A DNA stretch of 6,246 nucleotides, from contig PMJA01000244.1 of assembly GCA_003158415.1 (NCBI GenBank), positions 1-6,246 on the forward strand, written 5' to 3'. Of this stretch, positions 1-6,222 are shown in pieces. The position numbers and the translations under genes are program-made. Origin of the DNA: Methylobacter sp. (lineage in GTDB: Bacteria; Pseudomonadota; Gammaproteobacteria; Methylococcales; Methylomonadaceae). Every line of letters starts with the position of its first letter. Within the stretch, counting starts at the first letter, position 1. The notes below the pieces were generated by a model. That model made no database searches, was not told the DNA's origin, and was given only the letters and a program-made list of their open reading frames with translations.

Positions 1-718
1 TCACGCAACGCCCGCAAGGCGGCGACCACCATCAGCTCGTTGGTAGGATGGGTGCGGCCGGCGCGGAAAATACGATGTTGATCAAGCTGTCGCTGTCTAT
101 GTAACTCACCCGTAACATGGATAGTACGCCGATAACTTGGCCTGCCTGCTCGGCAATAAACCAGCGCCGCCCCGGCCTGTCTTCAAATAGGCGGGGACGA
201 CCCAGAAACATCTGCGGGCCTCGGCGGGTGGTCAGCCACTGTTCACAGGCGGCCTCCGCCTGGGCTTCCAGCTGGGCGTCAGGCGACGTTTCTCCCAGGT
301 ATTCACGTACCGTCACGCCCGTCCGCCGGGTGTGGTTGAGATGTTGGCGCAGGTGCCGGCCTTGAGGGCCTGCCTAGGGATCGCATTGCGGATTGGCCAT
401 CAACAGGCTGGCAAACTCCATCGTGCCGTAACCGCGCTCGCGGGCGTAGTTGTGCATATCCGTCGTGACGGCGGCGTACACGTTGTATCGGTTGTGGTCG
501 GCGCAGTGCGTAGCAAAAGCGTCGGTCAACGTGGCTTTATGTATGGGTGCGCAAATCGGGTCGCCCAGCACGACGGCGCTACCGTGGGTAGGCAGAAAGC
601 TGATCAGTCCGTCAATGCCGGGAACGCTAAAGAGTTGGCATGAGGGATCGAGTGCTGCGTGGGATACGGGGCCGCCGTAACGCCGAACCAGTTCTATATC
701 GGATAAAACTCTGTCCAT
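1..718 (-). pseudogene. DUF2156 (LPG-synthetase C-terminal-like) gene, broken and cut by the window edge
   Basis: This is a GNAT-fold protein of the DUF2156 type, the domain that in MprF transfers lysine from lysyl-tRNA to phosphatidylglycerol; the substrate of stand-alone members is often unknown. The first 114 codons from the ATG at 718 carry family-like stretches (VVLGDPICAP, then RERGYGTMEF). A TAG codon at 376-374 then interrupts the frame. Reading on in the same frame gives GRHLRQHLNHTRRTGVTVRE and later WLTTRRG, RPRLFEDRPGRRWF and SLINIVFS, which continue the domain, so the TAG looks like a CAG glutamine codon changed by one transition. The frame meets TGA at 34-32, but the -1 frame there reads NELMVVAALRALR, a plausible GNAT helix. 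This implies a lost base near the CCC run (complement of about 50-52). The start lies 3 bases after the phoH stop with only a weak ribosome site, suggesting read-through from phoH. Family assignment is from remembered family patterns. Confidence 0.7.
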
Positions 719-721
719 ATT

Positions 722-2140
722 CTATAAAATATCCGACGCGTAATCGGCCAAACGGGAGCGCTCGCCTCTGAGCAGGGTGATATGGGCACCATGGGGCCAG
801 GTTTTAAAACGGTCTACCACATAAGTTAAGCCGGATGTGGTTGCGGTTAAATAGGGAGTGTCTATTTGCGACAGGTTGCCGATACAGACAATTTTTGTAC
901 CGGGGCCGGCGCGGGTTATCAGCGTTTTCATTTGCTTTGAGGTCAGATTTTGAGCTTCATCAATAATCAGGAGCCGGTTAAGAAAAGTCCTGCCGCGCAT
1001 AAAATTAAGCGATCTTATTTTAACCCGGTTCATCAATATGTTTTTGGTTGCCGTTTGCTCCCATTCATTCTCGCCCAGGCGGCTACCCAGCATTTCAAGA
1101 TTATCCATTAATGCCCCCATCCACGGCGCCATTTTTTCTTCTTCGGTGCCGGGAAGAAAGCCTATATCTTCACCTATCGATACGGTTTCGCGGGTCATGA
1201 TAATTTCGTGGTATATTTTTTTCTCCATAGTCATAACCAGTCCTGCAGCCAATGCCAGCAAGGTCTTGCCGGTGCCTGCCGTGCCTAATACAGTGACAAA
1301 ATCAACTTCGGGGTCTAGTAACACATTAAGAGCGAAATTCTGTTCCCTATTTTTCGCGGTAATGCCCCAGATGTTATTGTTTTTTGTACGATAATCCTTA
1401 GCCAGTTCCAAAACGGCAATCTGGCCGTCACACGATCTGACGATGGCTTCAAATTTTGAATTGTCCTCTAAGTATAAATACTGGTTGGGATACCATTCGG
1501 AAACCAAAGGATCATTCAGCCGGTAAAAAGTTTTGCCTTTTTCTTGCCAGGATTCCATGTTGGCGCCGTGTTCATTCCAGAAATCGCTATCCAAGGCGGA
1601 TGCCCCGCTATAGAGCAGATCAATATCTTCCAACGTCTGATCATTATGATAATCTTCAGCCGCCAACTCTAATGTGGCGGCTTTGATGCGCATATTGATG
1701 TCTTTGGACACCAGAATAATTCGGGTGTCCGGCAGTTCTTTGGTGAGCGCCAGAACAATTTTGAGTATCGAGTTGTCGGCAATGTTGCCGGGCATGCTTT
1801 CCGGCAATAGCGCGGTCATTTCGCTGGTTTGAAAATATAAACGGCCCATGCCTTTGCCGCCATCAACTTTCGGCCCATGTTCTATGCGCGATAAGGGCAA
1901 GCCGTCGTTTAGGGTTTGTTGGTTGGCGTCACGAATGAGATCATCCAAAAAACGACTGACTTGCCTTACATTGCGGGCGACTTCCGTTAAGCCTTTTTTA
2001 GCATGATCCAGTTCTTCCATGACGATCATGGGGATAAAAATATCATGTTCCTGAAAGCGGAAAATAGCCGCCGGATCATGCATGAGCACATTGGTATCTA
2101 AAACAAACAGCTTTTTATCAGGCGAAGTTTGAATATTCAT
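722..2140 (-). CDS. PIN-PhoH family ATPase (PhoH2/YlaK type)
   Basis: This is a cytoplasmic two-domain protein of 472 residues, the usual size for PhoH2 proteins, which join a PIN ribonuclease domain to a PhoH P-loop ATPase; characterised members unwind and cut RNA. The PIN domain covers about residues 10-155: FVLDTNVLM gives the first acid D15, EELD holds E43, and D122 and D147 (in LVSKDIN) are candidates for the remaining metal-binding acids. A linker domain follows, then the PhoH ATPase from about 265 onward: Walker A GTAGTGKT at 286-293, Walker B LLIIDE at 390-395 with D394 and E395, and the GNLSQID sensor-like stretch near 420. All key residues are present, so the protein should be active. 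The ATG at 2140 puts the PIN motif at the expected distance, although no good Shine-Dalgarno precedes it. It lies 88 bases after bcp and just before the broken DUF2156 gene. The symbol phoH is often used, but this is not the short E. coli PhoH. Confidence 0.95.
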   Translation of the reverse strand: MNIQTSPDKKLFVLDTNVLMHDPAAIFRFQEHDIFIPMIVMEELDHAKKGLTEVARNVRQVSRFLDDLIRDANQQTLNDGLPLSRIEHGPKVDGGKGMGRLYFQTSEMTALLPESMPGNIADNSILKIVLALTKELPDTRIILVSKDINMRIKAATLELAAEDYHNDQTLEDIDLLYSGASALDSDFWNEHGANMESWQEKGKTFYRLNDPLVSEWYPNQYLYLEDNSKFEAIVRSCDGQIAVLELAKDYRTKNNNIWGITAKNREQNFALNVLLDPEVDFVTVLGTAGTGKTLLALAAGLVMTMEKKIYHEIIMTRETVSIGEDIGFLPGTEEEKMAPWMGALMDNLEMLGSRLGENEWEQTATKNILMNRVKIRSLNFMRGRTFLNRLLIIDEAQNLTSKQMKTLITRAGPGTKIVCIGNLSQIDTPYLTATTSGLTYVVDRFKTWPHGAHITLLRGERSRLADYASDIL

Positions 2141-2228
2141 AGATGAGTGATCGGTTAGTTAAAAGGCGGCTTGGCGCTGCATTACTAAATAATGAATCGG
2201 CCAAAAGAATTTTTCTACCCGAATAGCC

Positions 2229-2720
2229 TTATTGGCCGACAGGATGGTTTTCAGTCGCTATAGTTAATGCATCCAGAACTTCTACGCTATGGTTTTTGAC
2301 TTTAACCTTGCGCCAGGCACGGATCAGTGCCCCCTGCGGGTCAATGAGAAAAGTGCTGCGCTCGATACCCCGAACCTGCTTGCCGTATAGTGTTTTCATT
2401 TTTATGACATCAAACATAGCGCATAGCTTTTCATCGGCATCGCTAAGCAAATCAAAAGGGAATGCCTGTTTGTCTTTAAAGCCTTCGTGGACGCGCACGC
2501 TATCGCGGGACACGCCCAGGATAACGGCGTTCAATGCCGTAAATTGTTCAATGGCGTCACGAAAGCCCTGGCCTTCCAGGGTGCAGCCAGGCGTATTGTC
2601 TTTCGGGTAAAAATAAATAATGACGTAGCGACCCCGATAATCTGTTAGTTTGATCGTCTTATTGCCGGTAGCTTGCGCCTCGAAATCGGCAATAACGTTG
2701 CCGATAGTTATCGTGTTCAT
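2229..2720 (-). CDS. bcp: Thioredoxin-dependent thiol peroxidase (Bcp/PrxQ peroxiredoxin)
   Basis: This cytosolic peroxiredoxin of 163 residues would reduce hydrogen peroxide and organic hydroperoxides, normally using thioredoxin. The active-site loop YFYPKDNTPGCTLEG fits PxxxTxxC, with P39, T43 and the peroxidatic C46; R121 in GIERSTFLID is the likely active-site arginine. Full length matches the family. The E. coli protein has a resolving cysteine five residues after the peroxidatic one (CTVQAC). Here that position is Q51, and the only other cysteine is C100, so the enzyme may work as a one-cysteine type or use C100. The ATG at 2720 is fixed by a strong TAGGAG ribosome site 6 to 11 bases upstream, which overlaps the gcvR stop. 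It is therefore very likely co-transcribed and translationally coupled with gcvR. Confidence 0.96.
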   Translation of the reverse strand: MNTITIGNVIADFEAQATGNKTIKLTDYRGRYVIIYFYPKDNTPGCTLEGQGFRDAIEQFTALNAVILGVSRDSVRVHEGFKDKQAFPFDLLSDADEKLCAMFDVIKMKTLYGKQVRGIERSTFLIDPQGALIRAWRKVKVKNHSVEVLDALTIATENHPVGQ

Positions 2721-2725
2721 GCTGA

Positions 2726-2731
2726 CTCCTA
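2726..2731 (-). promoter_or_regulatory. Strong ribosome binding site of bcp overlapping the gcvR stop
   Basis: The minus strand reads TAGGAG, followed by five bases and then the bcp ATG at 2720. The first three bases are the TAG stop of gcvR, so termination of gcvR places ribosomes directly on the bcp start. This supports a gcvR-bcp operon and fixes the bcp start. Confidence 0.85.
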
Positions 2732-3259
2732 ACGTTTTATGGGTTCAAGTATGGCGTCTATATTGAGTTGATCCGAGAAATCCAGAAACTCTTCCCGTAG
2801 CGATAAAAGCGGGAGCTGAGGCGGAATTAAAATAACAAACTTGGTTGAAAATACTAATGATTGTATATAGGGCGCCTGGTATGAACTCCCCGTTATTTCT
2901 TCGATAGTGATATCGCGATCGAACAGAAAAGAGGTAATAGACTCTACGACGTTATCCTTATCCAGGGAGATGGTTTCCAATGAGTAAGGCACGCAATCCT
3001 TGCCTTTATCCTTGTCTTTTTGGTCGGGGCGTAACGTATGGATTTTTATTTCCAAGCGTTTCTGGATGTTGTCAAGCGTGTTTTCAAATTTGGCAATTTG
3101 ATTCCAGTTACCTTGAACAAGCAGATAGGCGGCAGCGGATTTGCCCAGATGGGATGATCTTATTTCTAAAATATTACAGTTGCAATCGCGTACGGCAGGC
3201 AATATTTCTGCAATAAAATTGATTTGGTCGCTACCTAAAGCAGTGATGGTTAGTTGCAT
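2729..3259 (-). CDS. gcvR: Glycine cleavage system regulator GcvR, two ACT domains
   Basis: This cytosolic protein of 176 residues (E. coli GcvR is about 190) would act with the activator GcvA to shut off the glycine cleavage operon when glycine is scarce; it does not itself bind DNA in E. coli. The first ACT domain spans about 1-76: ITALGSD near the start, CNILEIRSSHLG at 28-39, then LLVQGNWNQI and ENTL, closely matching the E. coli pattern CNI-x3-R-x3-LG and GxWNxIxxxExTL. A charged linker (DQKDKDKGKD) leads to a second, less conserved ACT domain of about 88-172. The usual DRPG ligand loop of the first domain is altered to DQIN at 11-14, which may change glycine sensing. The ATG at 3259 has no clear Shine-Dalgarno. 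No gcvA or gcv genes are in view. It leads the gcvR-bcp unit and is divergent from the SPOR gene. Confidence 0.9.
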   Translation of the reverse strand: MQLTITALGSDQINFIAEILPAVRDCNCNILEIRSSHLGKSAAAYLLVQGNWNQIAKFENTLDNIQKRLEIKIHTLRPDQKDKDKGKDCVPYSLETISLDKDNVVESITSFLFDRDITIEEITGSSYQAPYIQSLVFSTKFVILIPPQLPLLSLREEFLDFSDQLNIDAILEPIKR

Positions 3260-3361
3260 GGCATTTTAAAAATAGTTTTTTTTGGAAGTTTAGCATCAAA
3301 CGAATGAAACTTTACGAACATTAAGTTTTATTGGGATTAAAATAAAGGAAAATATTTATTA
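3260..3361. promoter_or_regulatory. AT-rich divergent promoter region between gcvR and the SPOR gene
   Basis: This 102-base gap separates two divergent starts and must hold promoters for both. It is strongly AT-rich with a run of eight T near 3276-3283. On the plus strand, TAAAAT at 3338-3343 is a fair -10 match, but the nearest -35-like hexamer (TTTACG, 3311-3316) is 21 bases away, which is too far to trust. On the minus strand, TTGATG followed 19 bases later by TATTTT is a weak sigma-70-like pair. I do not see a clear operator palindrome. The role is inferred from gene orientation more than from sequence. Confidence 0.5.
3345..3349 (+). promoter_or_regulatory. Ribosome binding site of the SPOR gene
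   Basis: AAGGA lies 12 bases before the ATG at 3362, a somewhat long spacing. No comparable site precedes the in-frame ATGs at codons 17 and 21, so I prefer the first start, but a start at codon 21 (MTKQQKLRR) cannot be excluded. Confidence 0.5.
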
Positions 3362-4804
3362 ATGCCGATAAAAAACCGCTCCAAGTTTTACGGTTCTCCC
3401 CATTTATCTATGAACTCAATCATGACTAAACAACAAAAACTCAGGCGAACCGGTTTCGCCGCTGATTTCAATGCCGGGGACGATGATTTCATTTTAGCTG
3501 ATTTGGATTTGATGCGGGATGACGAGGAACTGCCCCCGGTTCCCTTGAATCGTTTTACGGATGACGACGAGATCATTGATAGCCTGCTTATCCATACCGG
3601 TTTTAACGCCAATAAGGAGCAGGAAGAAGACGATAAGAAGCTGGATGCAGATATGAATCGGACTGATGATGACTCGGATTTTGATCGGTTTATCGTTGAA
3701 GCTGTTGAACTGAAAGGACAACATGAACAATCCCCTGTTTCGGAAGTTTATGTGGCGGCTGATTTTGATGACATGCCGGATGCCGACGCCATCGACAAAT
3801 TGCTTATCAATGCCGGTTTTGATGGCTATGATGAACAGGAACCGGATGCGCCGGTGATTGATGACATAAGCCCTGTTGATAAGTTTGAGATAACGAGCGC
3901 CGATACTGTTGCGGATAAAAGTGATTTAGCGGCAAAAAAGAACGCCGGTATTTTAATGGAACAAGAAGAGCGCCCGGAAACGGTAAAACAGCCATCGAGT
4001 CCGGGAGAGACCACGGTCGAAATCAAGCCGGAACTTGCTGCCGATAAGCTAAATAACCCGGCAATAACCGGGCTGTTACCCTTGGGAAGCGAACAGGAAG
4101 CGATTAAAAAGCTGATCAACGATTGCGAGGTGAAAGTTAAAAAAGCGGCCGTTATTTCTTATGCCTCAATGGCTCTCGGCTTGGCCGCCCTCTTGGCTAT
4201 GGTGGCGGTGGTCGTAATGGTTTTTAGCGCACAAACTAAAATTTCAAAATTATCTGATTTGGTGACTATCCTTGAAGAAGATATGGGCGGTATTTCCGGT
4301 AAAAATGCCGACTTGGTCATTGATAATAGTGATTTGTCCGCTGAGCACTTAAATAACAAGGTCAGCGCGCGCCATGATCGTTCGGATGAGCGGGCACAAC
4401 ACTTTGCAGACACGTCAAAAAAAAAGATAACAGCGGTTGCTGCAAAACCAACGACCGTTAATAGAGACAATGATAAGCCGCCAACCAAGACGATGCATGA
4501 AAAGCAAAAATCATCGAAAGCCGCCGTCAAAAAACGTTCAGCTGAAAAAAAGCTGAACTATTTCCACCCTGCCGCATGGTCTGTCAATCTGGACGGCTAT
4601 AAAGACCGAAGTTCCGCCCAAAACGAGGCGGCGGCATTGGTAAAAAAAGGCGTTCCGGTCAGGGTCGTTGTCGATGCCAAGAATCATATAACGAGGTATC
4701 GACTCAGGGTGGGCGGTTTTAAGAATAAGGCGGAAGCTGTGTCGTATTCAGCTAAAATAAAAAAATCGCTCAATTTGAACTCAGTTGCTGTGGGTAATAC
4801 CTAA
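3362..4804 (+). CDS. Single-pass membrane protein with C-terminal SPOR domain and repeated acidic N-terminal motif
   Basis: The 480-residue protein has a bitopic layout like DamX, DedD or FtsN. A long, mostly acidic cytoplasmic part covers 1-257, a basic stretch KVKVKK at 256-261 precedes one transmembrane helix at about 262-288, a polar linker follows (lysine-rich at about 370-398), and the SPOR domain runs from W406 to the C-terminus. SPOR domains bind peptidoglycan stripped of stem peptides at the division septum. WSVNLDGYKDRSSAQ, then KGVPVRVV, then RYRLRVGGFKNKAEA match the family's beta-alpha-beta plan. A leucine-containing segment at 291-306 just after the helix may form a short coiled coil. 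The cytoplasmic part has two good copies and two or three weak copies of a motif of the form [DE]xIDxLLIxxGF (see repeats). It is not identifiable as ftsN, damX or dedD from the sequence; a cell-envelope or division role is inferred. It is divergent from gcvR and followed by a palindromic element. Confidence 0.88.
   Translation: MPIKNRSKFYGSPHLSMNSIMTKQQKLRRTGFAADFNAGDDDFILADLDLMRDDEELPPVPLNRFTDDDEIIDSLLIHTGFNANKEQEEDDKKLDADMNRTDDDSDFDRFIVEAVELKGQHEQSPVSEVYVAADFDDMPDADAIDKLLINAGFDGYDEQEPDAPVIDDISPVDKFEITSADTVADKSDLAAKKNAGILMEQEERPETVKQPSSPGETTVEIKPELAADKLNNPAITGLLPLGSEQEAIKKLINDCEVKVKKAAVISYASMALGLAALLAMVAVVVMVFSAQTKISKLSDLVTILEEDMGGISGKNADLVIDNSDLSAEHLNNKVSARHDRSDERAQHFADTSKKKITAVAAKPTTVNRDNDKPPTKTMHEKQKSSKAAVKKRSAEKKLNYFHPAAWSVNLDGYKDRSSAQNEAAALVKKGVPVRVVVDAKNHITRYRLRVGGFKNKAEAVSYSAKIKKSLNLNSVAVGNT
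3560..3631 (+). repeat. Acidic IDxLLIxxGF motif, copy 1 (residues 67-90 of the SPOR protein)
   Basis: The block D67 to D90 contains IIDSLLIHTGF followed by NANKEQEED. Aligned without gaps to copy 2 from residue 71 on, 11 of 20 residues agree (I, D, L, L, I, G, F, E, Q, E, D). It looks like an amphipathic helix in an otherwise disordered acidic region. Confidence 0.7.
3779..3847 (+). repeat. Acidic IDxLLIxxGF motif, copy 2 (residues 140-162 of the SPOR protein)
   Basis: The block D140 to D162 contains AIDKLLINAGF followed by DGYDEQEPD. It is preceded by AADF (132-135), which also occurs near the N-terminus (33-36) after another TGF. Weaker relatives are DSDFDRFIVEA at 104-114 and EAIKKLINDC at 246-255. 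Confidence 0.7.
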
Positions 4805-4828
4805 ATGGATTGGACACTATGACTTATC

Positions 4829-4875
4829 GTGAGAGCGGCATTAGCCGCGAAATACACCGCTAAAGCCGCTCCCAC
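4829..4875. repeat. REP-like paired palindrome (BIME-like) that can fold into one long hairpin
   Basis: The arms 4829-4845 (GTGAGAGCGGCATTAGC) and 4859-4875 are reverse complements at 15 of 17 positions, with a 13-base loop. The left arm also contains its own perfect hairpin, GCGGC-ATTA-GCCGC at 4835-4848. The unit reads GTGGGAGCGGCTTTAGC from the other strand, resembling the GTGGGAGCGGC-type REP sequences that are dispersed through many gammaproteobacterial genomes. Two head-to-head copies between genes is the typical arrangement. It could also act as a transcription terminator for the SPOR gene, although no T-run follows at once. Only this pair is visible, so the dispersed nature is an inference. 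Confidence 0.7.
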
Positions 4876-4939
4876 ATTGTTGTAAATGTTCATGTGTGTC
4901 ATTTTTATTCTTTAACCAGCCTTCTTCAGTCTATCGCCC

Positions 4940-6073
4940 GTGTCAGCCAAAACGCATTTTACCTATTTGGATAGTATCAGAGGGCTTGCCGCCCTGACCG
5001 TCATTAATGAGCATTTTGTTATTGCTTACGGCTTGCCCTGTGAGAACCCGGTTTGCCAACGGATTCTGGATTATTCGCCGCTACATATTTGGTGGGATGG
5101 AGGCGCGGCGGTGTCGATGTTTTTTGTGCTCAGTGGCTTGGTGTTGTCGCTTAAATATTTTCGTTCAGGGCATAGACCCGATTTACACAATTTTCATTTA
5201 ATGCCTTATGTAACCGGACGATTGTTCCGAATTTGGCTGCCGTATTGTGTAATCGTGTTCATCAGCGCGTTGTTATACCTGCACACGGTAGAAAGCTCGC
5301 TGTTAAAGACACTGTTAACGCCCAGCGACTGGATCGTCGACATGTGGCGCAGTAATCCGTTAACCCGTATGGATATGGTGCGTGAAGGCTTTTTGCTGAG
5401 TTTGCCGCCATCCGTTGTGTTGTTGCCGCAAGCCTGGACATTAACCATTGAGCTGGTGTTATCGTTGTTGCTGCCCATCGGCTTATTGCTTGCGGATAGA
5501 GGCACGGCCTGGCTTATTTCTTTTACACTGTTCGCGGTATTCCTGCTGGGCGTGTCGCCGTTTTTGCTGCATTTCTTATTGGGTTTGATGATTGCACGGC
5601 ATTATACGGCAATTGCCGATTATTTGACCCCTAGCCCTTGGCGACGCCGGGGCGTGTTGCTGGTTGGATTGCTTTTTTATACGTCCGCCAGCACTGTTCA
5701 AGACTGGGTCAGCGAAACCGTTATCTGGCTTAGTTCCGGATTAGGGGCGGGATTAATTATACTGTACGCATTAAGTTCCATCCGGACGCAACAAGTTTTA
5801 TCACATCCGGCATTGCGTCAAATCGGCAAAGTGTCTTACAGCGCTTATTTGATCCACATGGCTATATTGATTTGTTTGACGCCTTATCTGCTGAAAGGAC
5901 TAGAATCATACGTCGGCCATCATGCCGGGCTTTGGTTTGGTGGCTGGTTGCTGACGGTTGTTACCGTGCAACTGTTATCCATGCTGTGCTATTTTTGCCT
6001 GGAAATACCCAGCATCACGTTAGGTAGAAAGCTTATCGCCTCCATACAGGCCAGACATATCGGCTGGCGTTAG
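4940..6073 (+). CDS. Acyltransferase-3 family membrane protein (OafA/NodX-like)
   Basis: This 377-residue integral membrane enzyme, with about ten hydrophobic segments, would move an acyl group, commonly acetyl, onto a sugar or other envelope substrate; the acceptor cannot be told from sequence. The family opening YLDSIRGLAALTVINEH has R14 and the likely essential H25. GGAAVSMFFVLSGLVLSL at 54-71 and the GRLFRIWLPY segment at 93-102 follow. QAWTLTIE at 164-171 carries the typical acidic residue E171, and GKVSYSAYLIHM near 296-307 is the characteristic late motif. Length is normal and there is no extra SGNH domain. The GTG at 4940 is the only reasonable start: the frame has a stop 24 bases further upstream, no ATG lies between, and the family motif starts nine residues in. 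No clear Shine-Dalgarno is present, so translation may be weak. It stands alone after the palindromic element, with no sugar-synthesis genes in view. Confidence 0.9.
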   Translation: MSAKTHFTYLDSIRGLAALTVINEHFVIAYGLPCENPVCQRILDYSPLHIWWDGGAAVSMFFVLSGLVLSLKYFRSGHRPDLHNFHLMPYVTGRLFRIWLPYCVIVFISALLYLHTVESSLLKTLLTPSDWIVDMWRSNPLTRMDMVREGFLLSLPPSVVLLPQAWTLTIELVLSLLLPIGLLLADRGTAWLISFTLFAVFLLGVSPFLLHFLLGLMIARHYTAIADYLTPSPWRRRGVLLVGLLFYTSASTVQDWVSETVIWLSSGLGAGLIILYALSSIRTQQVLSHPALRQIGKVSYSAYLIHMAILICLTPYLLKGLESYVGHHAGLWFGGWLLTVVTVQLLSMLCYFCLEIPSITLGRKLIASIQARHIGWR

Positions 6074-6148
6074 ATCATTATTCGTTTGGATATAATTGCT
6101 TCTTGGACTTTGACACTTACCTGAACTGCTCAAGGCCAACTTTCATGC

Positions 6149-6222
6149 GCCTAATCTGGCAAGTACCAATCAAGGCCTGCTCTCAGCTCATGCATTTGTT
6201 ATGTCGCTTAATTAGATTAGGC
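6149..6222. repeat. 74-base segment bounded by a 9-base perfect inverted repeat
   Basis: GCCTAATCT at 6149-6157 is the exact reverse complement of AGATTAGGC at 6214-6222, with 56 bases between. The segment lies in the gene-free tail after the acyltransferase. It could be part of a small mobile element, a folded RNA, or chance. The ends loosely recall integron attC core sites (GCCTAAC and GTTAGGC), but the essential GTT is ATT here. Confidence 0.35.

Noticed and set aside
332..680. Plus-strand open frames of 76 to 103 codons over the DUF2156 region.
   Set aside because: They lie opposite recognisable DUF2156 coding sequence and encode low-information peptides with no family resemblance.
1038..1394. 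Plus-strand open frame of 118 codons inside phoH.
   Set aside because: It is antisense to the conserved ATPase domain containing Walker A, so it is a shadow of the real gene.
3305..3343. A precise sigma-70 promoter for the SPOR gene using TTTACG and TAAAAT.
   Set aside because: The 21-base spacing is well outside the usual 16 to 18, so I only mark the whole gap as regulatory.
4159..4530. Minus-strand open frame of 123 codons inside the SPOR gene.
   Set aside because: It is antisense to the membrane helix and linker of an intact gene; its hydrophobic, serine-rich look is a by-product of the opposite strand.
4829..4875. Calling the palindrome pair a standard Rho-independent terminator.
   Set aside because: No T-run follows the stem directly on either strand; the unit sequence looks more like a REP pair. 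Terminator activity is possible but not shown.
6149..6222. Calling the inverted-repeat segment an integron attC site.
   Set aside because: The required GTT of the cleavage core is ATT, internal pairing is poor, and no integrase or cassette genes are visible.
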